Shown piece after piece: positions 53,345-61,885 of a stretch of 64,000 nucleotides of DNA. Within the stretch, counting starts at the first letter, position 1. Each line of letters starts with the position of its first letter. The notes beneath the pieces were generated by a model. It was not told the origin of the DNA. It was given only the letters and a program-made list of their open reading frames with translations, and searched no databases. Origin of the DNA: Bacteroidales bacterium UBA5326 (lineage in GTDB: Bacteria > Bacteroidota > Bacteroidia > Bacteroidales > UBA932). The stretch is from assembly GCA_002408205.1 (NCBI GenBank), contig DHQY01000015.1, positions 49,221-113,220 of the forward strand, in the 5' to 3' direction. A program made the translations under genes and the position numbers.

Positions 53345-53436
53345 AATAACAAATTTAATTGTTTTTCTTTCAACTGACTCTGATCTGTCCACAATATTTC
53401 AATCCGGTGATTTCCGGCAAACACAGGATAATAGGA

Positions 53437-53477
53437 AACGCCCCTGCGGACTCAAACATTGAGAACGCAGAGGCGTT
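53437..53477 (-). terminator. Probable terminator behind the TonB receptor gene
   Basis: AACGCC (53437-53442) and CTGCG (53444-53448) pair with CGCAG (53466-53470) and GGCGTT (53472-53477), one mismatch between. The T-run behind it on the minus strand is weak (GTTTCCTATT), so some read-through into the nucleotidase genes is possible. Confidence 0.6.
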
Positions 53478-53510
53478 GCATAACAAAATCAGAACCTCAG
53501 GTCTTTCTTT

Positions 53511-56500
53511 TTAGAACAGAAGTCTGAAACCCAGCAACATGCTCCAGGTCGAGCTTGTGTTGGGGTACTTTGTAAGAACGGATTTTTCTTCAAAGTTTTC
53601 AATACTGGTTGCATTCAGTTTAAAAGTAGGAGCGCTGGTAGTGGTCCCCTTACCTACAACGGTCACAGGCATCACGTTATCGTAGCTGGCGAATGCATTG
53701 TAGTAATAGCATCCCCATGAATCATTCAGCAGGTTGCCTACATTCAGAACGTCCAGAGATACCTGGAGGGTTAGACGGTTGCTCTTTCCAAAGTTCACAA
53801 ACAGATCCTGAAGAACTTTTACGTCAAAACGGTGGATCCAGGGCTGAACGTGTCCAAAACGTTCTGCATACTGTCCTTTGCGTGCGCTTAGGTACTCGTT
53901 ATCATCTATATATTTGAAGAAAGCAGTACTCTGTTGTTCGGGGGTCATACCGCTGGCTGCCACAAAAGTGATCTCGCCGGGGCTGGCGGGAATGTACATA
54001 AGGTCAGACCCCGAGCTGCCGTCTCCGTTAACGTCTCCCGAATAGGTATAGCTCCATCTGCCGGTAGGCATACCCTGGTATACAATACCTAATGAAGTAG
54101 CCAGGTGGTTAGCATATTCAATCCGGTAAGAAAGATTACCTACAAGACGGTGAGGAATGGAGAAATTGGAATAACTCAGACCCGGGTTGTTCAGCGAATT
54201 AACGGAAGAATTGGCGGTCCATACGGAATAAGCCGTGGATCCGGGGTTAGCAGAAACGTCTTTTGCCACCGAATAGGTATAAGCAATCATACCGCTCAGT
54301 CCTTTGGAGAAATTCTTGGTCAATTGGGCCGTTAATTGCCATTGATAACCTTTATTGGTATTAGTCAGCATCATGGCAGAAGAGAGTGCCGAATTGATCT
54401 TTCTGTTCACCCATACAGGACGGTTGTCTGCCCCGGCCATAGTGCCAGTAGGAACCGGTTCGTTGTCATTTACCTGGGTAACAGCGTTGATATCCTTTGT
54501 AAACAAGGCTTCTCCGGTGAAGATCATGTTCCAGGGCAATTCAATGTCAACAGCCAGATTGCTGCGCCATACCTGAGGGAAATCGAAATCTTTGTCTACC
54601 ATGGCAATGGATGCATTGTTAGGCAGGTAGTTCGCATTCGGTGAGGTCGGGAAGGTACTGGGATCCGATGCGATCAGATTTTTGTAATTGGGAGTAAATT
54701 TCAGGCCGTAAGCCGCGCAGGTTGCTGTATTCCAGGCTAGTTCCGGTGACTGGATCATGGCAGCTCCGCCTACCTGGTTGGTGAACCATACGAAAGGCAT
54801 CATCCCTGAAAAAATTCCGGTACCACCGCGCAGTTGCAGGGAGCGATCTCCCTTAATATCCCAGTTGAATCCAATGCGGGGGTTGATAGTCACTTTTGAT
54901 TTGGGCCAGGTACCAACATCCCATGATCCGCCTTTTACATCTATGCCCGAATCGTTCTTGATTTCGGTGAAATTGGCCGTTTGTTGGGTAATGGCGTTAT
55001 TGGTAAGCATATCGTCAAAATAGAAGGGCATTTCCAGACGAACACCGTAAGTTAGTTTGAAGCGCGGAGTTACCTGCCATTCATCCTGGGCATACAAACC
55101 GCCGTAACCGAAGGTAAGCGTCTGACCGGGAGCGTCTTCACCATTATATCCGTAAGTAAGACCAAAAGCGATAGGTGTTGCGTTATTCAGGAAATCGTCC
55201 ACAGAAGCATAGCGGTAATAGCTGGTTCCTTCGCGGATATAGGAATTCTTAACAAAAAGGCGTTCAAAGGAAGCTCCGATGGTCACCGTATGCCTGTTCA
55301 GGTTGATAGTCAGGTTGTCAACAATGTTCCAGGTATTGTTAAGCACTTCGTTATGGAATGAGAACAATTCATAGCCGAAAGACATGTATGCATCGCCGTC
55401 TTTCCAGATATCCACATGAGGGAACAGATCGGAATCGGACGTGCGTCCGTCGCGAATATGCGTGTAGGTGGCATAGAACTGATTGGACACATTACTGCTG
55501 AAGTTCGAGTTCAACTCACCGGTTATGGAACGGACCGTGTTTTCCATTCCGTAGAAGTTATTGGAGAAAGCAATGGAATTGGCACTCATACGTGCGCTGG
55601 AAGCCCGGTTCAGGCCCGAAGGGGCCGAGGTGGCATTGGTTACGTTCATATAGGAACCCACTACGTCGTTGTAGCGTATCATCAGCTTATGGTGCTTGTT
55701 GATGTTCCAGTCAATACGGGCCAGAATTTTGTAGTTCTGCACTTTAAAAGGATCCCAGTCTTTGTATTTACCCGGGTCGTAATTGTAGTTGTTGATCAGA
55801 TGCTGTTTAACCCTTTCCAGATCGGCTTCGGATGTGCGGGAAATTCCCTTGGATGCGTCGCCTGTCCCGTCGGTGCTGGGTCTCCAGGTAACACCGGCAG
55901 CATCTTGTGTTTCATATTCGGCGCTCAGGAAGAAGAATAATTTATTTTTTATGATGGGGCCGCCTACGCGGAAACCGTAGGTTTGGTTATTGGTCTCGTT
56001 AGCACCCTGTACCTCGTTCCCGTCAACCGTATTACCGGTCATGGATTTAAAACGCTGGTAAGTATAGGCCGAGGCGCTGAACCGGTTAGTGCCGCTCTTG
56101 GTAACGGCGTTAATGGCCGCACCGGTAAAACGGGTCTGACGAATATCGTAAGGAGCGATATTCACTGAGATCTCTTCTATGGCATCCAGAGAGATTGGCT
56201 GGGCCTTCCCACCCGGAAGATCAGATGACAGTCCAAAGTTGTTGTTAAAACCGGCTCCGTCCACAGTAAAGTTGTTCATACGGTTATCCCGCCCGGCAAA
56301 AGAGAATCCGCTAGCCTGAGGTGTCAGTTTGGTAAAGTCCTGGATACCCCGGCTAACAGTAGGCAATGCATTGATCTCGCGTGCGTTTACATTAGTAGAA
56401 GTGCCGGCCTTGTCCGAAGACAGAATGGTGTTTTGTACACCGGCAGATATCACAATGGCCTCGAGTGTAGTCGCTGTTTCCGAGATCACAATGTTCTGTA

Positions 56501-56813
56501 CGTAATTCTCACTCAGGCGCAAAGTGATATTCCCGTAAACCGCATCGGCATACCCGACAAAAGATACGGTTACCGTATAAGGCCCGCCAACACGCATATT
56601 GTGGATACGATAGTTGCCGGCATTGTCGGTAATTGCGTAATACTGAGTACCGGAGGGTGTGTGAACGGCAATCACGGTAGCCCCGGGAACAGCATCTCCG
56701 GTTGCTTCCGTTACACGTCCGCTAAGACTCGATGTAGTGATCTGAGCAAACGTCAGCGTTGCAACAAAAAAACTCATAGCCAGTAAGGCAAGTTTTTTAA
56801 CAGTTTGTTTCAT
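53511..56813 (-). CDS. Oar-like TonB-dependent outer membrane receptor, copy 2
   Basis: 1100 residues. Signal peptide to about residue 23 (TLTFA), then a carboxypeptidase-regulatory-like domain (about 28-110: SSLSGRVTEATGDAVPGATV), a plug domain with PTVSRGIQDFTKLTP and IAPYDIRQTRFTGAAINAVTKSG, and a large barrel ending in LGFRLLF. The form is that of the Oar/TonB receptors without a SusD partner. Its neighbours, nucleotidases and a nuclease, suggest nucleic acid pieces as cargo. It is clearly related along its length to the receptor at 58492. Confidence 0.92.
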   Translation of the reverse strand: MKQTVKKLALLAMSFFVATLTFAQITTSSLSGRVTEATGDAVPGATVIAVHTPSGTQYYAITDNAGNYRIHNMRVGGPYTVTVSFVGYADAVYGNITLRLSENYVQNIVISETATTLEAIVISAGVQNTILSSDKAGTSTNVNAREINALPTVSRGIQDFTKLTPQASGFSFAGRDNRMNNFTVDGAGFNNNFGLSSDLPGGKAQPISLDAIEEISVNIAPYDIRQTRFTGAAINAVTKSGTNRFSASAYTYQRFKSMTGNTVDGNEVQGANETNNQTYGFRVGGPIIKNKLFFFLSAEYETQDAAGVTWRPSTDGTGDASKGISRTSEADLERVKQHLINNYNYDPGKYKDWDPFKVQNYKILARIDWNINKHHKLMIRYNDVVGSYMNVTNATSAPSGLNRASSARMSANSIAFSNNFYGMENTVRSITGELNSNFSSNVSNQFYATYTHIRDGRTSDSDLFPHVDIWKDGDAYMSFGYELFSFHNEVLNNTWNIVDNLTINLNRHTVTIGASFERLFVKNSYIREGTSYYRYASVDDFLNNATPIAFGLTYGYNGEDAPGQTLTFGYGGLYAQDEWQVTPRFKLTYGVRLEMPFYFDDMLTNNAITQQTANFTEIKNDSGIDVKGGSWDVGTWPKSKVTINPRIGFNWDIKGDRSLQLRGGTGIFSGMMPFVWFTNQVGGAAMIQSPELAWNTATCAAYGLKFTPNYKNLIASDPSTFPTSPNANYLPNNASIAMVDKDFDFPQVWRSNLAVDIELPWNMIFTGEALFTKDINAVTQVNDNEPVPTGTMAGADNRPVWVNRKINSALSSAMMLTNTNKGYQWQLTAQLTKNFSKGLSGMIAYTYSVAKDVSANPGSTAYSVWTANSSVNSLNNPGLSYSNFSIPHRLVGNLSYRIEYANHLATSLGIVYQGMPTGRWSYTYSGDVNGDGSSGSDLMYIPASPGEITFVAASGMTPEQQSTAFFKYIDDNEYLSARKGQYAERFGHVQPWIHRFDVKVLQDLFVNFGKSNRLTLQVSLDVLNVGNLLNDSWGCYYYNAFASYDNVMPVTVVGKGTTTSAPTFKLNATSIENFEEKSVLTKYPNTSSTWSMLLGFRLLF

Positions 56814-56893
56814 AGGTTGTTATTTAGTTAATCAATGAGTAATTGCTTCTGAGATACGGTGCGAAAATAGAACAAAAATCGGACATATAAAAA

Positions 56894-56917
56894 GCCGGCT
56901 AAAAGTTTTTAGCCGGC
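56894..56917 (-). terminator. Terminator behind the OB-fold lipoprotein gene
   Basis: GCCGGCTAAAA (56894-56904) pairs with TTTTAGCCGGC (56907-56917); on the minus strand TTTTTATATG follows. It lies 27 bp behind the stop of the lipoprotein gene and before the second receptor gene, so that receptor needs its own promoter. Confidence 0.85.
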
Positions 56918-56943
56918 CATATTAATGTCAACAGATTTTAATT

Positions 56944-58473
56944 TTAGGGAACATCTGCACCCTGGTGCGAAACATAGAACGCACTGCCAACCTGAGGCGT
57001 TCCTTTGTACGCAGTTCTCTTGCCCACAATGGTAATAATATCACCGGCTTTGAGCCCGGTTTCGGCAACCAACGTCTGGAATAAGCCCTTGGCTCCGCCC
57101 CAGCCTGAAAGAAGTCCGTAAACGTATACCTGGGATGTTTCATCTGAAATATTGAAATTACCATATTTGCCTGCACCGGACAAATCGCCGACAGTACCAA
57201 CCAGACGATAATATGTATTATCTTCTGCGGCGGCCAAAAAGGCCGGAATAGTTGCCACAACCACCGGAATATGTTCTTCTACCTTGGCGTTTACACCCTG
57301 CGGGGTACCTTTATATGCGCCCCGGGGGGTAATGAGCGTAACAATATCGCCTTCCTTAATGCCCATGGTTTTCCATTGTTTTGTTTTGCCTGCTGCGTCA
57401 ACTACACCGTAAATGTAGACTTCACCGGTGGCATCTTTGATGTAAATATTACCGTAATCACTGCCTGTGTCTTTAGTGATAATCCCCGACAGGCGGTATT
57501 GGGTTGCCCCTTCGGCCGCCGCAATAAATTCGGCAACGGTAGCATTAATGATGGCGCCTTTTTGCTTAACGGCCACATGGATGGTTGAAGACGAACTGCT
57601 CGTGGCAGAGGTCATGGAGATAGTAGCCGTCCTGTCACCACCGGAGTTGGGCTGGGCCATAAAAGCTACACGGGTAGAGTCATCGGCCCCTTTGATCATA
57701 GATCTTACAGAAAGCCAATCCCGGTCGTATTCTATTTCCAGGCCGTTCCCTTTGTATAATACCGCAACTTCAAATTCACCGCCCTCCTTGGGTACTTCAA
57801 CAGCATCCACTGCGGCCTTAAGCAGAGAAGGAGTAATCTTATCTACGGTTACGTCAACCAACTCAATGGTTGAACCGTAAGTAGTACGCGGACCGTGTAC
57901 CATCACGCGATCTCCTACGGAAAGGCCGAGGCTCTTGAAGTTTTGAGTATTGCCCTTGGCGTCCAGTGTCCCGTAAATGTATACTGTACCTGTTCCGTCA
58001 TTAAGGTACCAGTTACCGTATACTGTATTGGCAATTGAGGTTATTTGCCCCTCAACCCAATAGATCTTGCCGTCCACACCTTTTTCATTCACATCTTTAC
58101 ATGATGAAATAACAACTTCTACGGGACCGAAAATTTGTTTTACGGTTAGTACCTGAGTCTTGCCGGCGCAGGTAACATACACCTCGGAAGAATTATCGGA
58201 ATCCGCTGCACCAACAGAAAAAGTTACTTTGGTGCCTTCCGGGGCTGCGCCACCGCTGGCCGGACTGACCGTTAACCATGCGGGTATGTTCGTAATATTC
58301 CAACTGTCGGTGGCGGTCAGTGTAATAGTTTTGGAACCGGCTTCTTTACCAAAGGCAATATAGGACATATCCACTTTAACCTTGTCTAAAGAAGGGATTA
58401 AAATTTCTTCTTCACAACTTGTAAAAAGTGTTCCAAAAGCTAACAACGTAATTAATAAATATTTAAGTTTCAT
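56944..58473 (-). CDS. Lipoprotein with two BACON-like and three OB-fold-like domains
   Basis: 509 residues with lipobox FTSC. Order: BACON-like domain (about 30-115: SWNITNIPAWLTVSPASGG), OB-like repeat 1 (about 130-215), second BACON-like domain (about 220-305: DRDWLSVRSM), OB-like repeats 2 (about 320-405) and 3 (about 415-500). Each OB unit has the pattern YGN-x-YI-x-D-x-TG-x-VYIYG, then GD-x-V and AYKGTPQ. OB folds of this kind occur with secreted nucleases and are thought to bind nucleic acid. It lies between two TonB receptors and 18 bp behind the first, so the two are one unit; it takes the place that SusD has in sus systems. Confidence 0.8.
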   Translation of the reverse strand: MKLKYLLITLLAFGTLFTSCEEEILIPSLDKVKVDMSYIAFGKEAGSKTITLTATDSWNITNIPAWLTVSPASGGAAPEGTKVTFSVGAADSDNSSEVYVTCAGKTQVLTVKQIFGPVEVVISSCKDVNEKGVDGKIYWVEGQITSIANTVYGNWYLNDGTGTVYIYGTLDAKGNTQNFKSLGLSVGDRVMVHGPRTTYGSTIELVDVTVDKITPSLLKAAVDAVEVPKEGGEFEVAVLYKGNGLEIEYDRDWLSVRSMIKGADDSTRVAFMAQPNSGGDRTATISMTSATSSSSSTIHVAVKQKGAIINATVAEFIAAAEGATQYRLSGIITKDTGSDYGNIYIKDATGEVYIYGVVDAAGKTKQWKTMGIKEGDIVTLITPRGAYKGTPQGVNAKVEEHIPVVVATIPAFLAAAEDNTYYRLVGTVGDLSGAGKYGNFNISDETSQVYVYGLLSGWGGAKGLFQTLVAETGLKAGDIITIVGKRTAYKGTPQVGSAFYVSHQGADVP

Positions 58474-58491
58474 AAGGTAAGTATTAGCTGA

Positions 58492-61400
58492 TTAGTTGAA
58501 AAGATACTTTATGCCAATCTGCAGAGACCAACATTGGCCAATAGCATGATTGTAGTCCCAGGTTTGGGCGCCTTCAGATACTCTTGTCTTGAACACGGGA
58601 ACACCCTGTTCATTGATGCTGTCTAATTGAAGGATACGTCCGCTCATAGCCTCGGTAGAGAGGATTTTGCTAACACCCCATGTGCTGTTGAACAGGTTCC
58701 CGACGTTCATAAAATCAAGATTGAGCTGAAGTGTATTCCTGGATTTGCCAATATTGACAACAAAATCATGTGCAAAACGGAAGTCAAAACGATTAACCCA
58801 GGGGGAATAGACACTGTATGCCTCGGCATATTGTCCTTTATGTGTGCTCAGATAGGCATCCTGATCTGCATAAGCCCAGTAACGGTCATGGTCGCTTTGA
58901 GATGCAAAATTGATTTCCGTGTCGTCTTTAGGAATATACATTACATCGTAAGCAATATTATCTCCGTTGAAGTCACCGTAATATTGATAGGTATAGCTTG
59001 AACCTCCGCGATAACCCTGATAAAACAAAGAGAAGTGGTTGTCAGATCTGTCTGAATAGGAAACCGAGGCAATAACACGGTCCGGAGTCACATATTGAGA
59101 ATTACTGAGACCGGCAAAGTTGGGACCCTCAACAGAAGGAATATACAGGAAGGCGGACTCCGCATTGGAACCCGGCATGCCCGTAACTTCTTTCATGACT
59201 GTATGTGTATATGATGCCATGATATGCAAATTCTCAACAGGAGTCATATTTAAAGTGAAGTTGCCTGTCCAGCCGTAACCTTTATGAGTGTTGGAGAGCA
59301 CAAAAGCATCGGTACTGGTCAGTTTGTACTCGGCAGGATAGATATGACGTCTGTCGGGACCGTTTAACGTGGTAAAGCCGGCGTTATCTTTTATATTCCA
59401 GTTCTTCAGGCAAATACCGTTAATGGTTTTATTGAAGATATACTCACCGCTGATAGAGAATGGGAACGAAGTGGGGAAGTTGTAATCCAAAGCAATGGAG
59501 GATTTCCAAACCTGAGGCATTCTAAAGTCGGGGTCAATACCATTAATCTGTGAGGGTTTTACTCCGTCCTCCGGACTAATTGAGGTGGGGAATTTAACCG
59601 GATCCAGACTGTGGAGTTTTTGAATCAATTCGTCAACATCGGTGATCATGCCACCCTCAAATGCTGCCAACAGGGCATCCGGGTTGGCTACGCCGCCGGA
59701 ATATTTGGTGGAGATAGCTGCGATGTTTTGTACCATACCCGAGTTGGTGGGCATATTGGTGAAGAATACCAAAGGAAGGCGTCCCGAGAATAAACCGGTT
59801 CCGCCGCGGACTTTAAGCGAACGATTTCCAAATGCATCCCAGTTAAAACCAATACGCGGAGAAATCTGGAGTTTTGGTTTAGGCCATTTACCGGTGTCAA
59901 TACTCTTGCCATCGTACTCAATTTCATAAATGGCGTTATTTCGCATTAAATCTTTATTGTTGAATATAATTTCATCCAGGCGGACACCATAGGTAAGTTT
60001 AAAGTTACTTCCTATACTCCACTCATCTTGGAGATAAAGACCAAATTGGTTAAAACGCACGCGGGCTGCAGGGTTCTGTTCGCCGTCGTAGCCGTAAGTA
60101 AGAGCTACCGTTTCAGGTGCAGCTCCGTTAAGAAAGTCGTCTAAACTGCGATAACGGTAGTAGCCGGTGCCGTTTCTCATATAAGCGTTGTCGGCCATTT
60201 GATATTCGAAACTCAGACCTGCGGTAATTTTGTGATTGCCTTTATAAAGGGTAATATCGTCTTTCGCATTAATTACGGTATTGTGAACCCCGTTGTTCCA
60301 GGTAAACAATTCATAACCGGCAGACATATAAGGAACAATGGATTGCGTAACCTTTCCGTTATTTACCGTATAACCTTCCAGAATATCAATGAAGGGGAAT
60401 TTAGAAGAGCTGGATCCGCGGATATCGTCTAACTGAGAATAGGTAACAAGAAGCTGATTAGAAATGTTGTCTCCGAAACGGCTGTTAAGGTCAACAGAAA
60501 CTGAATTAACTACGTTATCCATAGAGTACATGGAATTGGCAAAAGCCATTGAATATTGTCCCAGGCGGCTTTCAGTAGTACGTTGAATACAGTTGGAGGA
60601 AGAAGCATTGGTGTTATTCCACCCCCTGTTCAATGTATAGTTGTAACGAACGGCAAGGTGATGATCCTGGCTGATGTTCCAGTCTAAGCGGGCCAATAAT
60701 TTCATATTACTTTCATCGGCAGGATAATCGGTGTAAGAACCGGTATCATAGCCGTATTTGCTGCTCAGGAATTCAGAAACTTTTTTCATGTCGGCCAGGG
60801 TGGTGCGTGAAATATACAGGTCTGTATTGGCCACCCCGTCTTCTGAAGCTCTCCAGCGGTTAACAATGGTGGGAGTTTTTGTGTATTCAAAGTTGACAAA
60901 GAAGAATAGCTTGTTCTTTACAACGGGACCTCCCAGTGTGAGTCCGTACGTAGTATTGCGGTCTATGCCTCTTTCACCAAGTTCAACACCATCAACCGTA
61001 TTGCCCCGCATATTTTCATTGCGATGATAAGCATAAGCGCTTCCCTTTAATGTATTGGTGCCCGATTTGGTAATAGCATTGACGCCACCGCCAATGAAAT
61101 TGGTCTGACGAACATCAAAAGGAGCAATCACAACCTGAACTTCTTCAATGGCATCAATGGAAATAGGAGTTCCGCCACCTGGAAGGCTGGAGCTTAAACC
61201 AAAGTTATTATTGAAATTGGCCCCGTCAACGGTAAAGTTGGAAGAACGGCCGTCGCCACCGGCAAAGCTCATACCATTACCTCCGTAGGGAGATAATTTT
61301 GCCACATCAGTAATACTCCTGCTGATAGTAGGCAGGCTCTGGATGTTCCTGTTGGAAATATTGGTAGACGAGCCGAATTTTTCTCCGGCAAATGCAGAAG

Positions 61401-61779
61401 ATGCAGAAGCAACTATCACAATATCTTCCAGTTGAACCGTTTCCTCCTGAAGTTTAGCACTTAAATTGTAAAGATCGCCAAGTTGAAGAGTAATGTCGGT
61501 AAAACTCATAGTTTGGTATCCGATATAAGAAACTTCTACTTTGTAAGGCCCTCCGATACGCATACCCTGGATGGTATAGCGACCGTCGTTGTTAGTGACG
61601 GCAGTATAAACAGTCCCTGAAGGCATGTGGGTGGCCAAGACAGTAACGCCTACTGCGGCAGCCCCTTTCTCGTCTGTGATTTTTCCACCCAGAGACGAGG
61701 TGGTTACCTGCGCGTAAGCGCCCACACTCAGAAACAATAACGCCACAAGAGCGAGAAAACATTGAATTGTTTTTTTCAT
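58492..61779 (-). CDS. Oar-like TonB-dependent outer membrane receptor, copy 1
   Basis: 1095 residues. Signal peptide to about residue 23 (VGAYA), carboxypeptidase-regulatory-like domain (SSLGGKITDEKGAAAVGVTV, about 27-110), plug with LPTISRSITDVAKLSP and IAPFDVRQTNFIGGGVNAITKSG, barrel to the end. It has no SusD partner; the OB-fold lipoprotein 18 bp downstream may serve as its surface partner. A TATTTTTG box at 61834-61841 lies 55 bp upstream of the start, so it may be transcribed apart from the nuclease gene. Confidence 0.92.
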   Translation of the reverse strand: MKKTIQCFLALVALLFLSVGAYAQVTTSSLGGKITDEKGAAAVGVTVLATHMPSGTVYTAVTNNDGRYTIQGMRIGGPYKVEVSYIGYQTMSFTDITLQLGDLYNLSAKLQEETVQLEDIVIVASASSAFAGEKFGSSTNISNRNIQSLPTISRSITDVAKLSPYGGNGMSFAGGDGRSSNFTVDGANFNNNFGLSSSLPGGGTPISIDAIEEVQVVIAPFDVRQTNFIGGGVNAITKSGTNTLKGSAYAYHRNENMRGNTVDGVELGERGIDRNTTYGLTLGGPVVKNKLFFFVNFEYTKTPTIVNRWRASEDGVANTDLYISRTTLADMKKVSEFLSSKYGYDTGSYTDYPADESNMKLLARLDWNISQDHHLAVRYNYTLNRGWNNTNASSSNCIQRTTESRLGQYSMAFANSMYSMDNVVNSVSVDLNSRFGDNISNQLLVTYSQLDDIRGSSSSKFPFIDILEGYTVNNGKVTQSIVPYMSAGYELFTWNNGVHNTVINAKDDITLYKGNHKITAGLSFEYQMADNAYMRNGTGYYRYRSLDDFLNGAAPETVALTYGYDGEQNPAARVRFNQFGLYLQDEWSIGSNFKLTYGVRLDEIIFNNKDLMRNNAIYEIEYDGKSIDTGKWPKPKLQISPRIGFNWDAFGNRSLKVRGGTGLFSGRLPLVFFTNMPTNSGMVQNIAAISTKYSGGVANPDALLAAFEGGMITDVDELIQKLHSLDPVKFPTSISPEDGVKPSQINGIDPDFRMPQVWKSSIALDYNFPTSFPFSISGEYIFNKTINGICLKNWNIKDNAGFTTLNGPDRRHIYPAEYKLTSTDAFVLSNTHKGYGWTGNFTLNMTPVENLHIMASYTHTVMKEVTGMPGSNAESAFLYIPSVEGPNFAGLSNSQYVTPDRVIASVSYSDRSDNHFSLFYQGYRGGSSYTYQYYGDFNGDNIAYDVMYIPKDDTEINFASQSDHDRYWAYADQDAYLSTHKGQYAEAYSVYSPWVNRFDFRFAHDFVVNIGKSRNTLQLNLDFMNVGNLFNSTWGVSKILSTEAMSGRILQLDSINEQGVPVFKTRVSEGAQTWDYNHAIGQCWSLQIGIKYLFN

Positions 61780-61833
61780 AGATATTTTTTTAGGTTATTA
61801 TAAGTTACTATAAATAGCGTCGAATACACAGTG

Positions 61834-61841
61834 CAAAAATA
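61834..61841 (-). promoter_or_regulatory. Possible -7 element for the first TonB receptor
   Basis: TATTTTTG on the minus strand fits TAnnTTTG. No clear -33 element is seen at 19-21 bp. Confidence 0.4.
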
Positions 61842-61885
61842 TGGCAATTCATCAGCAGAATAAATTAAAATCTTATTACAATTTC

